In this document: in pieces, positions 1-8,259 of the stretch
Layout: every line of letters begins with the position of its first letter
How positions within the stretch are numbered: position 1 is the first letter of the stretch
Assembly: GCF_965249985.1 (NCBI RefSeq)
Contig: NZ_OZ252280.1
Length of the DNA stretch: 64,000 nt
Direction: 5' to 3' (one strand)
DNA from: Algiphilus sp022763315
Lineage (GTDB): Bacteria; Pseudomonadota; Gammaproteobacteria; Nevskiales; Nevskiaceae
Translations under genes and position numbers: made by a program
Notes under the pieces: model-generated
The model's input: only the letters and a program-made list of their open reading frames with translations
Databases searched by the model: none
What the model was told of the DNA's origin: nothing

Positions 1-225
1 GTTGCACCCGAGGCCTTTGTGGGCGGCACGATCGCGCTGGTCGAGGAGGGCGACTCGATTACCCTGGACGCGGAACAACGCTTGCTGCAACTCAACGTGC
101 CCGAGGACGAAATCGCGCGCCGAAGCAAAGCTTGGCAACCGCCTGCGCCCCGCTACACGCGGGGCGTATTGGCGAAGTACGCCAAGCAGGTATCGTCGGC
201 GAGCAAGGGGGCGGTGACCGATTGA
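1..225 (+). CDS. ilvD: Dihydroxy-acid dehydratase, C-terminal end (partial)
   Basis: Only the last 74 residues are in the window; the gene enters from the left edge. The reading frame begins VAPEAFVGGTIALVEEGDS and ends RYTRGVLAKYAKQVSSASK, which is the conserved C-terminal domain of IlvD. IlvD dehydrates 2,3-dihydroxy-3-methylbutanoate and 2,3-dihydroxy-3-methylpentanoate to the keto acids of valine and isoleucine using an Fe-S cluster. The catalytic and cluster-binding residues lie upstream of the window and cannot be checked. bioA follows on the same strand after about 50 bp. Confidence 0.93.
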   Translation, partial: VAPEAFVGGTIALVEEGDSITLDAEQRLLQLNVPEDEIARRSKAWQPPAPRYTRGVLAKYAKQVSSASKGAVTD

Positions 226-278
226 AGCCATGACAGATCTGACTCGAGCGATGGGAGCCGCCCTGGCACAGGCTGCCG

Positions 279-1610
279 ATGGGAATTGACGGCGAAGTCA
301 AGGTTGGGCCGGACTGGGCGGACGCGCTGGCCTTCGACCGCGCCCATCTCTGGCATCCCTATGGCTCGATGACCGATCCGCTGCCGGCGTGGCCGGTGAT
401 CGGTGCCGAGGGGGTGCGCTTGAAGCTCGCCGACGGGCGCGAACTGGTCGACGGCATGGCCTCGTGGTGGGCGGCGATCCACGGCTATAACCACCCCCGG
501 CTCAACCGCGCGGTGGAGGATCAACTACGGGGCATGGCGCACGTGATGTTCGGCGGTTTGACCCACGCGCCGGCGATCGAACTGGCGCGGCGGCTGGTGG
601 CGATCACTCCAGCCACATTGGAGAAGGTCTTTCTGTGCGATTCCGGGTCCGTATCGGTGGAGGTGGCCGTCAAGATGGCGATCCAGTACTGGCAGGCCCG
701 GGGCCGCCCGGACAAGCGCCGGTTGCTCGCTCTGCGTGGTGGCTATCACGGTGACACCTTCGCCGCCATGTCGGTGTGCGACCCGGTAACCGGCATGCAC
801 CACCTCTTCAGAGGGACACTGCCCGAGCAGCTCTTCGCGCCGCGCCCCGGCTGCCGGTTCGACGACGCCTGGAATCCGTCCGACATCGCCGGGTTCGCGC
901 GCCTGATCGAGACGCACCGCGACGAACTCGCGGCGGTGATTCTGGAGCCCGTCGTGCAGGGCGCGGGCGGCATGTGGTTCTACCACCCCGAGTACCTGCG
1001 CCAGGTGCGCGCCCTGTGCGACGCGCACGGCGTGCTGCTGATCGCCGACGAGATCGCCACCGGCTTCGGGCGCAGCGGGAGGCTGTTCGCCTGCGAGCAC
1101 GCCGGCATCGCCCCGGACATCCTGTGCCTGGGCAAGGCGCTCACCGGCGGCTACCTGACGCTCGCCGCCACGCTCACCACCGCCGAGGTCGCGGAGACCA
1201 TCTCCCGCGGCGGCGCCGGCTGTTTCATGCACGGGCCGACCTTCATGGCCAATCCGCTCGCCTGCGCCGTGGCCGTGGCGAGTGTCGACCTGCTGCTGGA
1301 TCAGGACTGGCAGGCGCGGGTGCGGGACATCGAGCGCCAGTTGCGCGCGGAACTGGCCCCCTGTGCCGCGCTGGCGACGGTGCGGGAGGTGCGGGTGCTG
1401 GGCGCGATCGGCGTCATCGAGATGCATGCGCCGGTGGACCTGCGCGCGCTGACGCCGCGATTCGTGGAGGCCGGGATCTGGCTGCGTCCTTTCGGCCGCC
1501 TGGTCTACATGATGCCGGCCTACGTGATCGAGCCGCAGGACCTTTCGCTATTGACGGGCGCGGTTCGGCGCGTCCTGTCGGAGATCGATGGACGTGGGGC
1601 AATGCGATGA
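279..1610 (+). CDS. bioA: Adenosylmethionine-8-amino-7-oxononanoate aminotransferase
   Basis: Class III PLP-dependent aminotransferase of biotin synthesis, transferring an amino group from S-adenosylmethionine to KAPA to give DAPA. The 443-residue length is normal. Diagnostic segments are HLWHPYGSM near the N-terminus, SWWAAIHGYNHP, the YHGDTFAAMSVCDP loop, the cofactor-contacting DEIATGFGRSG, and the Schiff-base lysine in CLGKALTGGYL. The ATG at 279 gives the expected N-terminus. Its TGA overlaps the ATG of the thyA remnant, so bioA and thyA were once translationally coupled. It is the last intact gene before the island. Confidence 0.93.
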   Translation: MGIDGEVKVGPDWADALAFDRAHLWHPYGSMTDPLPAWPVIGAEGVRLKLADGRELVDGMASWWAAIHGYNHPRLNRAVEDQLRGMAHVMFGGLTHAPAIELARRLVAITPATLEKVFLCDSGSVSVEVAVKMAIQYWQARGRPDKRRLLALRGGYHGDTFAAMSVCDPVTGMHHLFRGTLPEQLFAPRPGCRFDDAWNPSDIAGFARLIETHRDELAAVILEPVVQGAGGMWFYHPEYLRQVRALCDAHGVLLIADEIATGFGRSGRLFACEHAGIAPDILCLGKALTGGYLTLAATLTTAEVAETISRGGAGCFMHGPTFMANPLACAVAVASVDLLLDQDWQARVRDIERQLRAELAPCAALATVREVRVLGAIGVIEMHAPVDLRALTPRFVEAGIWLRPFGRLVYMMPAYVIEPQDLSLLTGAVRRVLSEIDGRGAMR

Positions 1611-1792
1611 GCGGAAGCGGCGACTCGATGGAGCGGCAATTCCTGCGGTTGTTGCGTCACGTCCTCGCGCATGGGGCGCTAAAAAAAGCGACCGCACCGG
1701 CACCGGGACGTTGAGCCTGTTCGGCCATCAGATGCGCTTCGACCTGTCGGCACGGCTCCCGCTGCTGACCACCAAGAATATCCACCTCCGTA
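1607..1792 (+). pseudogene. thyA: Thymidylate synthase, truncated and frame-disrupted 5' fragment
   Basis: The ATG at 1607 overlaps the bioA stop and starts a frame with FLRLLRHVLAHGALKK. Reading then continues in the -1 frame as SDRTGTGTLSLFGHQMRFDL and LLTTKNIHLR, which is the N-terminus of thymidylate synthase. The shift falls exactly at a run of seven A (1681-1687). Homology stops about residue 60 of the usual ~264, near 1791, where island sequence begins; the catalytic Cys and most of the fold are missing. The truncation makes it non-functional whatever the cause of the A-run shift. It marks the left island junction. Confidence 0.85.
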
Positions 1793-2175
1793 CGGGGAGA
1801 ACCACGCAATCGGCTTCATGGTGGGCTATGTTCTCTCCGGCTCGCCTCCGGACTCCGCGGATGGCGTCAACGCTTACTTGAGACGAGTTTCGCGCTCGGT
1901 AGATCGCCTCGCCCCGAGCGACATCAGTGAAGGGACTTGGCAGAGCCTACATGCGCGCTCCAAGCCGTCGATGCCGATTCGCTTGCATCATGCGTTTCTT
2001 GGGTTCGCGGGCACCTCAGCGTCGCGCGCCTGACCTCCGCCTCCTACAGGAGGCAAACGCAATGCTCACAACGGCATAGGCATGAAACCGGCAGGGCCCG
2101 ACTGCGGTTTCTTTGTCGCGCCACATCGGCACTTGAAGTCGACTGCGACCTTGATCGATTTCAAGGACACCCGAT
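1793..2175 (+). other. Junction region with an unrecognised open C-terminal reading frame
   Basis: These 380 bases lie between the thyA break and the first conjugation gene. One frame stays open from the break to a stop at 2031-2033 and reads YGENHAIGFMVGYVLSG near its start. It looks like the tail of a protein whose 5' part was lost in the rearrangement, but I do not recognise the family. A small inverted repeat (CCTTG ... CAAGG) sits just before the next start codon. Nothing else is evident. Confidence 0.3.
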
Positions 2176-2622
2176 ATGCCGGCCCCCTTCTTCAGGGCTT
2201 CGCCCCAGCTGCTGATCATCAGCATTGCCCCCGGACTGTGGGCAGTTCTGTTCATGTTCAGCCAGGCTGCGGTGGCGGCGGACGTGCTCGTCGTCACCGA
2301 CAGCCGTCATCCGGTGCAGGCCCTGGCCGGCGTGCGTGTCATCGAGCTGGACCAGCCGGCGCACATCGAGGCCGAACTCACGGCGCACCTGCCCGCTGAC
2401 CCAGCCCAGGCGGAGGCCCTGGTACGGCAGCGGCTGCTCGATGGCGGCGCCGACCTGCAGCGCCGAATCGGCCAGGCCTACCAGGGCGTCGCCGATGCCT
2501 GGGGACTGGGCATCGTCAAGATCCCTGCTGTGGTGGTCGATCGGCGCTACGTGGTCTACGGCGAGCCCGACGTGGCCCGCGCCGTCGCGCGCATCGACGC
2601 CTACCGGAGCGCACGCCCATGA
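2176..2622 (+). CDS. TIGR03757 family integrating conjugative element protein
   Basis: A 148-residue exported protein with a hydrophobic N-terminal segment ending around SQAAVAA, then LVVTDSRHPVQ and a C-terminal GIVKIPAVVVDRRYVVYG. The sequence and gene order match the DUF1525/TIGR03757 family found in clc/PFGI-type ICE transfer clusters. Members are thought to act in the periplasm in type IV secretion assembly, but the exact role is not established. It overlaps the next gene by an ATGA, so the block is an operon. The transfer genes normally upstream are absent. Confidence 0.8.
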   Translation: MPAPFFRASPQLLIISIAPGLWAVLFMFSQAAVAADVLVVTDSRHPVQALAGVRVIELDQPAHIEAELTAHLPADPAQAEALVRQRLLDGGADLQRRIGQAYQGVADAWGLGIVKIPAVVVDRRYVVYGEPDVARAVARIDAYRSARP

Positions 2623-3563
2623 GCCGCCTGATGACTTCCCGGCGCCTGCGCGCCATCGTCGCCTCGCTGATGCTGGGCGCGGCCACCTCGGCGTTCGCCC
2701 TGAACACCGCCACCATCGTCTCTTCGGCGTTGTCGCCCGACTGCCTGGAGTACCGTGTCGTCGGCATCTGCTACTGGCTGTACTGCACGCCGTTCGGCTG
2801 CTCGGTGCGCACCTCGGTGAAGGTACGCCACTACGTGCCCGATGCCGTCGTGTCGAGCTACAGCAACACGGGTGAGAACCCCTGGCTGGAAGTGCGGGCG
2901 ATGAGCATGCCGAATCCGACCGCCAAGGCCGGCGGCGACGGCACCACCAACCACGACAACGAGAACAACCTGGCGAAGTTCAAGAACGCTGACGTGATCG
3001 GCCACCCCGCCGGCCTGGTGTTCAGCCAGTTCGCCGCCACCTCCGGCTACTCCTGCGAGGGTGCGGGCACGGCCTTCATGCCCTACCTGCTGAGCACGCT
3101 CGATACCATCGCCTGGCGCTACAACATCCCCGAAGCGTTCTACCCCGAAGCTCTGATTCCCGGACGGCGCGAGATCGGCACGCGCGCCGGCCTGAACCTG
3201 TGGGGCAACGTCTATCCGCGTGGCGGTTTCCTGCACCAGACCGACGACTACAAGAGCGGTGCCGTGGTCGCGCAGCGTGCGGGTGACATCGTGACGCGCC
3301 GCGGCCAGATCCACGTGTACCAGCCGCTGCTGGCCAACGCCCGCGACGGCTACTGGCCGGCCGGCGCGCTGATGGAGACCGACGCCTCGACGGGCAAGTG
3401 GCAGGAGCTGACGCCCACGCTCTCGAACAGTTGCGTGGTCTTCCCGCACAGCCGCACCCGCGTGCAGGCCCAGCAAGGCGACTACGCCTGGGCCTTGTGG
3501 CGGCCGTACTCCTGCTGCCGGCGCCGTGGCCAGGTCTTCCTCGGCAGCGTCGATTTCATGTGA
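2619..3563 (+). CDS. TIGR03756 family integrating conjugative element protein (TraU-like)
   Basis: A 314-residue Cys-containing exported protein. After a signal segment ending SAFA it reads LNTATIVSSALSPDCLEYR and GICYWLYCTPFGCSV, the Cys-rich start typical of TraU-like ICE proteins (PFL_4710 family). TraU homologues work in the periplasm in mating-pair assembly. It begins within the stop of the previous gene and is followed 10 bp later by the TIGR03755 gene, the standard ICE order. The length agrees with the family and no disruption is seen. Confidence 0.82.
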   Translation: MSRLMTSRRLRAIVASLMLGAATSAFALNTATIVSSALSPDCLEYRVVGICYWLYCTPFGCSVRTSVKVRHYVPDAVVSSYSNTGENPWLEVRAMSMPNPTAKAGGDGTTNHDNENNLAKFKNADVIGHPAGLVFSQFAATSGYSCEGAGTAFMPYLLSTLDTIAWRYNIPEAFYPEALIPGRREIGTRAGLNLWGNVYPRGGFLHQTDDYKSGAVVAQRAGDIVTRRGQIHVYQPLLANARDGYWPAGALMETDASTGKWQELTPTLSNSCVVFPHSRTRVQAQQGDYAWALWRPYSCCRRRGQVFLGSVDFM

Positions 3564-3573
3564 GGAACCCACG

Positions 3574-4980
3574 ATGAACGCCTCCCTCCCTGACTTCCTG
3601 CGCCGCGCGAAGTCGCACCTGCGGGCCACGCTGCTCGTGGCGGCCATCACGCTGGCCGTCGGCGCCGCCTGGGCGCAGACCCGCATCGACCCCAATGGCG
3701 TGAATGTCAGCGGCAGCGTGATCGGCGACGACGTGCTCTACAGCATCGGCGGTGGCCGCGCCGTGTCCATGGGCGGTGCGGGGAACATGCAGAGCATCGG
3801 TGTCGGCATCGGCTGGAACAGCAACCTCATCTGCGGCGACATGAGCATCACCACGACGCTGCAGAACCAGTTGAACGGCCTCACCAATGGCTTCCAGACG
3901 ATCATGTCGAACGTGATCCAGAACGCTACTGCCGCGGTGGCGTCGCTGCCGGCGCTGATCATCCAGCGCGCAGATCCCGGGCTCTACAACCTGCTCACCA
4001 ACGGCATCTTGCAGGCGCGGCTGGACTTCGACCGCTCCAAGATGACCTGCCGTGCGATCGCCGAGCGGATGGCCGACATGGCTGGCGGTCAAGCCGGCTG
4101 GAACCAGCTCGCCGAGGGCCTGGCGCTGCGCGATGCGGTCGCCAGCACCGATGCCGTGTCCGCCATCGAGCAGGCCGAGACCAACCGGGGCAACAACGGC
4201 GTGCCCTGGGTTGGCGGCAGCAATGCCGGCGGCAACGGCCAAAGCTCGATCAAGGTGGTGGGCGACGTGACGCGTGCGGGCTACAACCTGCTCAACGGCC
4301 GCAGCGTCGGCGATGCGTCGCCGATTGCGTCCAGCGCCTGCGGCAACCGCCTGACCTGCCAGACTTGGCCATCGCCGCAGGCGGCCTCGGCCTGGGCGAT
4401 CCGCGTGCTGGGCGAGCGTGAGCAGCGCACCTGCGAGAGCTGCACCAAGACGCAGACCACCCCAGGCGTCGGGCTCACGCCGATGATCCAGGAAGAGTAC
4501 GAAACCAAGCTGCAGTCGCTGCAAGAGCTGGTGACAGGGGCGCGGCCGACGACGCCGGCCCATCTCGAAGCCGCCGGCAGCAGCTCGCTGCCGATCACCC
4601 GTGGCGTGATCGAAGCGCTACGCGACGAGCCCGATCAGGACGTGCTGGGCCGGCGTCTCGCATCCGAGGCCGCACTGTCGAGCGTGCTGGAAAAAGCCTT
4701 GCTGCTGCAGCGCACGCTGCTGACGGGCAAGAAGGAGCCCAACGTCGCAGCCAACGAGCTGGCCGTGCAGGCGGTCGATCAGGAGAACGCCGCGCTGGAG
4801 CAAGAGATCAACAACCTCAAGACCGAGCTGGAGCTGCGGCGCACGTTGGCCGGCAACTCGGCGATGGCGATCATCCAGCGCCACAGCACCCGCGCCGCCG
4901 GCTCGCGCGGTGTCTTCGAGGGCGACACCACACGCGACCGGCTGCGGGAGATCGAGAAGCCGCGGAGCGGTACGCCATGA
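3574..4980 (+). CDS. TIGR03755 family integrating conjugative element protein
   Basis: A 468-residue exported protein of the PFL_4711 family. The ATG at 3574 follows a GAGGAA ribosome site and precedes a signal peptide ending GAAWAQ. The mature part has RIDPNGVNVSGSVIGDDVLY, a glycine-rich stretch (SIGGGRAVSMGGAGNMQS) and two CxxC-type pairs around CESC. A coiled-coil-like region rich in Glu and Leu (about residues 400-430) precedes the C-terminus. It is the third member of the conserved distal transfer operon and overlaps the next gene by ATGA. Confidence 0.82.
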   Translation: MNASLPDFLRRAKSHLRATLLVAAITLAVGAAWAQTRIDPNGVNVSGSVIGDDVLYSIGGGRAVSMGGAGNMQSIGVGIGWNSNLICGDMSITTTLQNQLNGLTNGFQTIMSNVIQNATAAVASLPALIIQRADPGLYNLLTNGILQARLDFDRSKMTCRAIAERMADMAGGQAGWNQLAEGLALRDAVASTDAVSAIEQAETNRGNNGVPWVGGSNAGGNGQSSIKVVGDVTRAGYNLLNGRSVGDASPIASSACGNRLTCQTWPSPQAASAWAIRVLGEREQRTCESCTKTQTTPGVGLTPMIQEEYETKLQSLQELVTGARPTTPAHLEAAGSSSLPITRGVIEALRDEPDQDVLGRRLASEAALSSVLEKALLLQRTLLTGKKEPNVAANELAVQAVDQENAALEQEINNLKTELELRRTLAGNSAMAIIQRHSTRAAGSRGVFEGDTTRDRLREIEKPRSGTP

Positions 4981-5330
4981 GCCGGCTGGCCTGGCTGCGG
5001 CTGCCGTGGCTGTTCAACCGCCGCGTTGGCGTGGCGCTGCTGTGGACCTTGCTGGTGGTCGCCGCCGCGGTGGCGGTGAACATCGCGGGCATCCACGTGG
5101 TCGGCGGCGTCGATGGCTGGGAGAACTGGTTGAGGGCGCATGCGGGCCACTTCTTCCTGTGGCGGCTTCTGCTCTACGCAGCAACAGCCTACGGCTGGTG
5201 GTGGATGCGCGGGCGCCTGCGGCAACGTGAACCGTCGGCCGAGGCGCATCAGCGCCTGCGGCGCACGGAGATCGCGGCCGTGACAGCCCTCGTGCTGCTG
5301 GAAGGCAGTCAGTTGCTGCGGCACGGCTGA
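4977..5330 (+). CDS. Small ICE-associated membrane protein
   Basis: A 117-residue protein with two clear hydrophobic segments (about residues 18-40 and 54-72) and a basic C-terminal part rich in Arg. It sits between the TIGR03755 and TraG-N genes, overlapping the former by ATGA, a position usually taken by an uncharacterised small membrane protein in this ICE family. I recognise no domain; involvement in the mating channel is inferred from position only. Confidence 0.65.
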   Translation: MSRLAWLRLPWLFNRRVGVALLWTLLVVAAAVAVNIAGIHVVGGVDGWENWLRAHAGHFFLWRLLLYAATAYGWWWMRGRLRQREPSAEAHQRLRRTEIAAVTALVLLEGSQLLRHG

Positions 5331-5345
5331 GACCGGGAGACGGGC

Positions 5346-6878
5346 ATGACGCTCTACACGACGGACTATCTGGAGTACTACCTCACGCTGGTGGGCTGGA
5401 TCGTCAACAACGGCATCTGGAACCTGCTGGTGGCCAGCGGCGTGTTCGCGCTGCCGTTCGTTGTCATCGTCATCCACGAATGGCTCCGGGCGCGCAGCGA
5501 GGGCGCGGACGAAGGCAACAAGGGCGTGCTGTCCTCGCTGCGCATCGAGAACCGTGTGTGGGTGGCCATCGTGGTGATCCTGTTCGCCGGCATCCCGTTC
5601 GTTCCGGTCGACCTCAGTATCATCCGCTTCGACACGACCCGCTCCGCACAATGCCAGGTCAATGTCCCGCAGCCCCAGGACACGGGCTGGTCCAACGCCT
5701 ACACCACGCTCAACAACCAGAGCGCGCTCGTGCCGGTGTGGTGGTTCGCCATGCACGCGCTGTCGAAAGCCGTGACGGGCGCGGCGGTTGCAGCGATTCC
5801 CTGCGGCACGGACCTGCGGCAAATACGGATGGATGTGGATGCCACGCGCACCGACGACCCGGTGCTGGCCCAGGAGGTCGCAGACTTCACACACGACTGC
5901 TACGGGCCTTCGCGCGCCAAGCTGTTCATGAATCGGCCGACGCTCACCGAGGAGCAGATGAACGACGTGACATGGATCGGGTCGAGCTACTTCCTCAGCA
6001 CGCCGGGCTTCTACGACACCTACCGCTCCAAGACGCCGCGCATCGTCTGGCCCTATGACGCCACGCGCGATGCGGGGCTGGCTCAGGTGGACAGTGGCGG
6101 CGGCTATCCGTCCTGCCGGCAGTGGTGGGCCGATGGCAGCCAGGGACTGCGCAGCCGGCTGCTGGCACAGGTCGACCCGGACCTGCTGACCCGCATCGGC
6201 CGCTGGGCGGGCTTCCTGTCGCAGAGCGAGGTCAATGATTCGGTGATCCGCGCCGTGGTCTCACCGCGACAGCAGAAGATGAACCAGGGCGCCGTCTACA
6301 CCGACTACGGCGGGCAGATCGACAAGACCTTGCCGAACATCGTCACGCGCGGCGCGAGCGACCTGGGGCTGACCGTGGGCTCGCTGGGCTTCTTCCCGGC
6401 GATGGACGTGGTGCGTCAGGCGCTGCCGATGGTGCTGACGATGCTCAAGATGGCGCTCGTCATCTGCATCCCGTTGGTGCTCTTGGTGGGCACCTACGAC
6501 CTCAAGACGACGGTGACGGTGAGCTGCGTGAAGTTCGCGCTGTTCTTCGTGGACTTCTGGTTCCAGCTCGCGCGCTGGATCGACAGCACGATCCTCGACG
6601 CGCTCTACGGCTGGGGCTTCGGCGCGAACCGGCCGCACAGCAACTTCGATCCTTTGATCGGTCTGAACAATGCGTTCGGGGACATGCTGCTGAACTTCGT
6701 CATGGCGATGATGTTCATCGTGCTGCCGACGTTCTGGGTGATGGCACTGGCCTGGGCTGGTGTACGGGCAGGCAATATCCTTGGTGCGCTTACCGTCGCT
6801 ACCGGCGACGCAAAGGCGGCTGGAGGTAGTGGTTCTCGCCTTGCGATGACAGCTGCATCGAAAGGCGGCGCGAAGTAA
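5346..6878 (+). CDS. Conjugal transfer TraG N-terminal domain protein
   Basis: A 510-residue inner-membrane protein matching the TraG-N family of ICE/F-like systems. It begins TTDYLEYYLTLVGWIVNNG, with membrane segments near residues 12-45, 70-90 and 360-385, and several in the last 100 residues (LLNFVMAMMFIVLPTFWV). A periplasmic loop carries CYGPSRAKLF and WWADGSQGLRSRLLAQ. TraG-N proteins take part in mating-pair stabilisation. It closes the forward transfer operon; the partner core genes (TraC/VirB4-type ATPase, TraB, TraD) are not in the window. Confidence 0.82.
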   Translation: MTLYTTDYLEYYLTLVGWIVNNGIWNLLVASGVFALPFVVIVIHEWLRARSEGADEGNKGVLSSLRIENRVWVAIVVILFAGIPFVPVDLSIIRFDTTRSAQCQVNVPQPQDTGWSNAYTTLNNQSALVPVWWFAMHALSKAVTGAAVAAIPCGTDLRQIRMDVDATRTDDPVLAQEVADFTHDCYGPSRAKLFMNRPTLTEEQMNDVTWIGSSYFLSTPGFYDTYRSKTPRIVWPYDATRDAGLAQVDSGGGYPSCRQWWADGSQGLRSRLLAQVDPDLLTRIGRWAGFLSQSEVNDSVIRAVVSPRQQKMNQGAVYTDYGGQIDKTLPNIVTRGASDLGLTVGSLGFFPAMDVVRQALPMVLTMLKMALVICIPLVLLVGTYDLKTTVTVSCVKFALFFVDFWFQLARWIDSTILDALYGWGFGANRPHSNFDPLIGLNNAFGDMLLNFVMAMMFIVLPTFWVMALAWAGVRAGNILGALTVATGDAKAAGGSGSRLAMTAASKGGAK

Positions 6879-6906
6879 AACGCATCCTTTCGTACCGATG
6901 GGGCAG

Positions 6907-7275
6907 CTACGACTCGTCAGAGTCGCCCATGTCGTGGCGCCACTCGTTCTTGTCGTACAGACCATGGCCGGAGTGTCCTTCACGCCACTCTGGCTGGTTC
7001 TCATCATCCGCATCGGCGTTCCGCGCAAGCCATGCGGCGGCCACCGCAAAGACCAGCAGCAAGGCCAGCCAGGATGCAGCGTAGAGCAGGACACCGAACA
7101 CGGCGAGCTTGACGATCCAGAGCACCGCCTTGGCCGCATCTGCAGGCACTCCACGCGCCACCAGCCAGCCGGCGGCACGTTGCTCACGACGCAGGTAGCC
7201 ACGCCAGGCGCGGCCAGCCCCCCGGCCCAGCCGGTGGCTCCAGCGCCCGTTGTGCGTGTTGGTGGTCATGCTCAT
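6907..7275 (-). CDS. DUF3742 family ICE protein
   Basis: A 122-residue protein read toward TraG-N. It starts MSMTTNTHNGRWSHRLGRG, is strongly basic to residue ~45, has one or two membrane segments (about 50-80) and an acidic, histidine-containing tail (HDMGDSDES). This matches DUF3742, which marks the end of the transfer cluster in many clc-type ICEs. Its function is unknown. Confidence 0.78.
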   Translation of the reverse strand: MSMTTNTHNGRWSHRLGRGAGRAWRGYLRREQRAAGWLVARGVPADAAKAVLWIVKLAVFGVLLYAASWLALLLVFAVAAAWLARNADADDENQPEWREGHSGHGLYDKNEWRHDMGDSDES

Positions 7276-7486
7276 GTGCCTCGGTTTCAGTGGTGCCTCA
7301 CCTCATGGGGGGAGGCGTTGTCGTTCGCCCTCCAGCATAGACCGCGATCCAGAAGGCGAGGTTGCGATCGGCGAGTCGGATTGGCCTGGGCTGCCGATCA
7401 TGATTAGATTATGCTCCAAAAGTAAAACATGATGCTACTTTCTGTGCAAATGTCTGTGGCAGCGCTAGGGCGTGATTGGATTTCGT

Positions 7487-7500
7487 GTTATTTTTATAAC
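7487..7500. promoter_or_regulatory. Perfect palindrome abutting the abiEi start
   Basis: Arms GTTAT and ATAAC are separated by TTTT and end on the base before the abiEi ATG. AbiEi antitoxins repress their own promoters by binding inverted repeats, so this is a plausible operator or a structure masking the ribosome site. No good Shine-Dalgarno sequence is seen before the ATG. Confidence 0.4.
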
Positions 7501-8259
7501 ATGGATGGAAATTCCAAGCACCAAGTAATCAAGCGTCTGCAGGCGGAGCTTCCCCGCGGAGCACCGTTCGATCTGGCCACCCTGAGCCAGTTCGGGGTGT
7601 CGCCCCAGCTCGCTGCCCACTACGCCGACGGGGGCTGGCTCGTGCGCCTGGCCCAGGGTGTCTATGCATTCCCGAACGATGACTTTGGGGTCTACGGTGC
7701 GCTGAAGTTCCTGCGGCAGCGCGTGCCCGGCCTGCATGTCGGCGGCAAGAGCGCCCTGGCCCTGCAGGGCGTGCGGCACAACCTGAGCAGCCGCGACACG
7801 CTGGTGCTGTGGGGCGACAACCGCTACGCGCTGCCGGTCTGGTTCACCTCGCGCTTCCCGGCCCGCTACGTCCATGCCCGCCTGTTCGACTGGCCGGACA
7901 CGGCGCTGGCCAGCAAGACCCTGTCCACGCCGCCTGGCCTGCCCGAGGATCTGCGGGTGGCAGCCCCCGAGCGTGCCGTTCTGGAGCTGCTGTACGAAGC
8001 CGGTGTCAAGCAGAGCCTCGAAGAAGCGCGCAACGTCTTCGACGGACTGCGCTCGCCCCGCAAGGACATGCTCGGACAACTGCTGTCCTGCTGTACCAGC
8101 GTCAAGGCCGTGCGCCTGTTCCTCACCTGGGCGCGGGAAACAAGCCTCGTGGACGTCGATGCCTTGCTGGAACAGTACCCGGTTCGCACCGGCAGCGCCA
8201 CGCGCTGGATGAGCCGACTCGACGACGGCAGCCTGTTGAGTCTGAAGTCCCATGGATAA
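7501..8259 (+). CDS. abiEi: Type IV toxin-antitoxin AbiEi family antitoxin
   Basis: A 252-residue protein with an N-terminal winged helix (LSQFGVSPQLAAHYADGGWL, RLAQGVYAFP) and a C-terminal antitoxin domain (GGKSALALQG, WGDNRYALPVWF, RAVLELLYEAG), matching the AbiEi family. AbiEi counteracts the AbiEii nucleotidyltransferase and represses the operon. The ATG at 7501 was chosen because it starts just before the DNA-binding domain; the frame is open further upstream. It overlaps abiEii by 8 bp. The pair sits between the transfer block and the relaxase and probably stabilises the island and/or aborts phage infection. Confidence 0.85.
   Translation: MDGNSKHQVIKRLQAELPRGAPFDLATLSQFGVSPQLAAHYADGGWLVRLAQGVYAFPNDDFGVYGALKFLRQRVPGLHVGGKSALALQGVRHNLSSRDTLVLWGDNRYALPVWFTSRFPARYVHARLFDWPDTALASKTLSTPPGLPEDLRVAAPERAVLELLYEAGVKQSLEEARNVFDGLRSPRKDMLGQLLSCCTSVKAVRLFLTWARETSLVDVDALLEQYPVRTGSATRWMSRLDDGSLLSLKSHG

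Noticed and set aside
525..1427. Long antisense and shifted frames over bioA and similar over other GC-rich genes
   Set aside because: They are shadows of the real coding frames caused by high third-position GC; composition is Arg/Pro/Ala/His-rich and no families are recognisable.
1626..1640. TGGAGCGG in thyA as a left attachment site matching the tRNA-Gly 3' end
   Set aside because: Only eight bases match and the flanks diverge; expected by chance.
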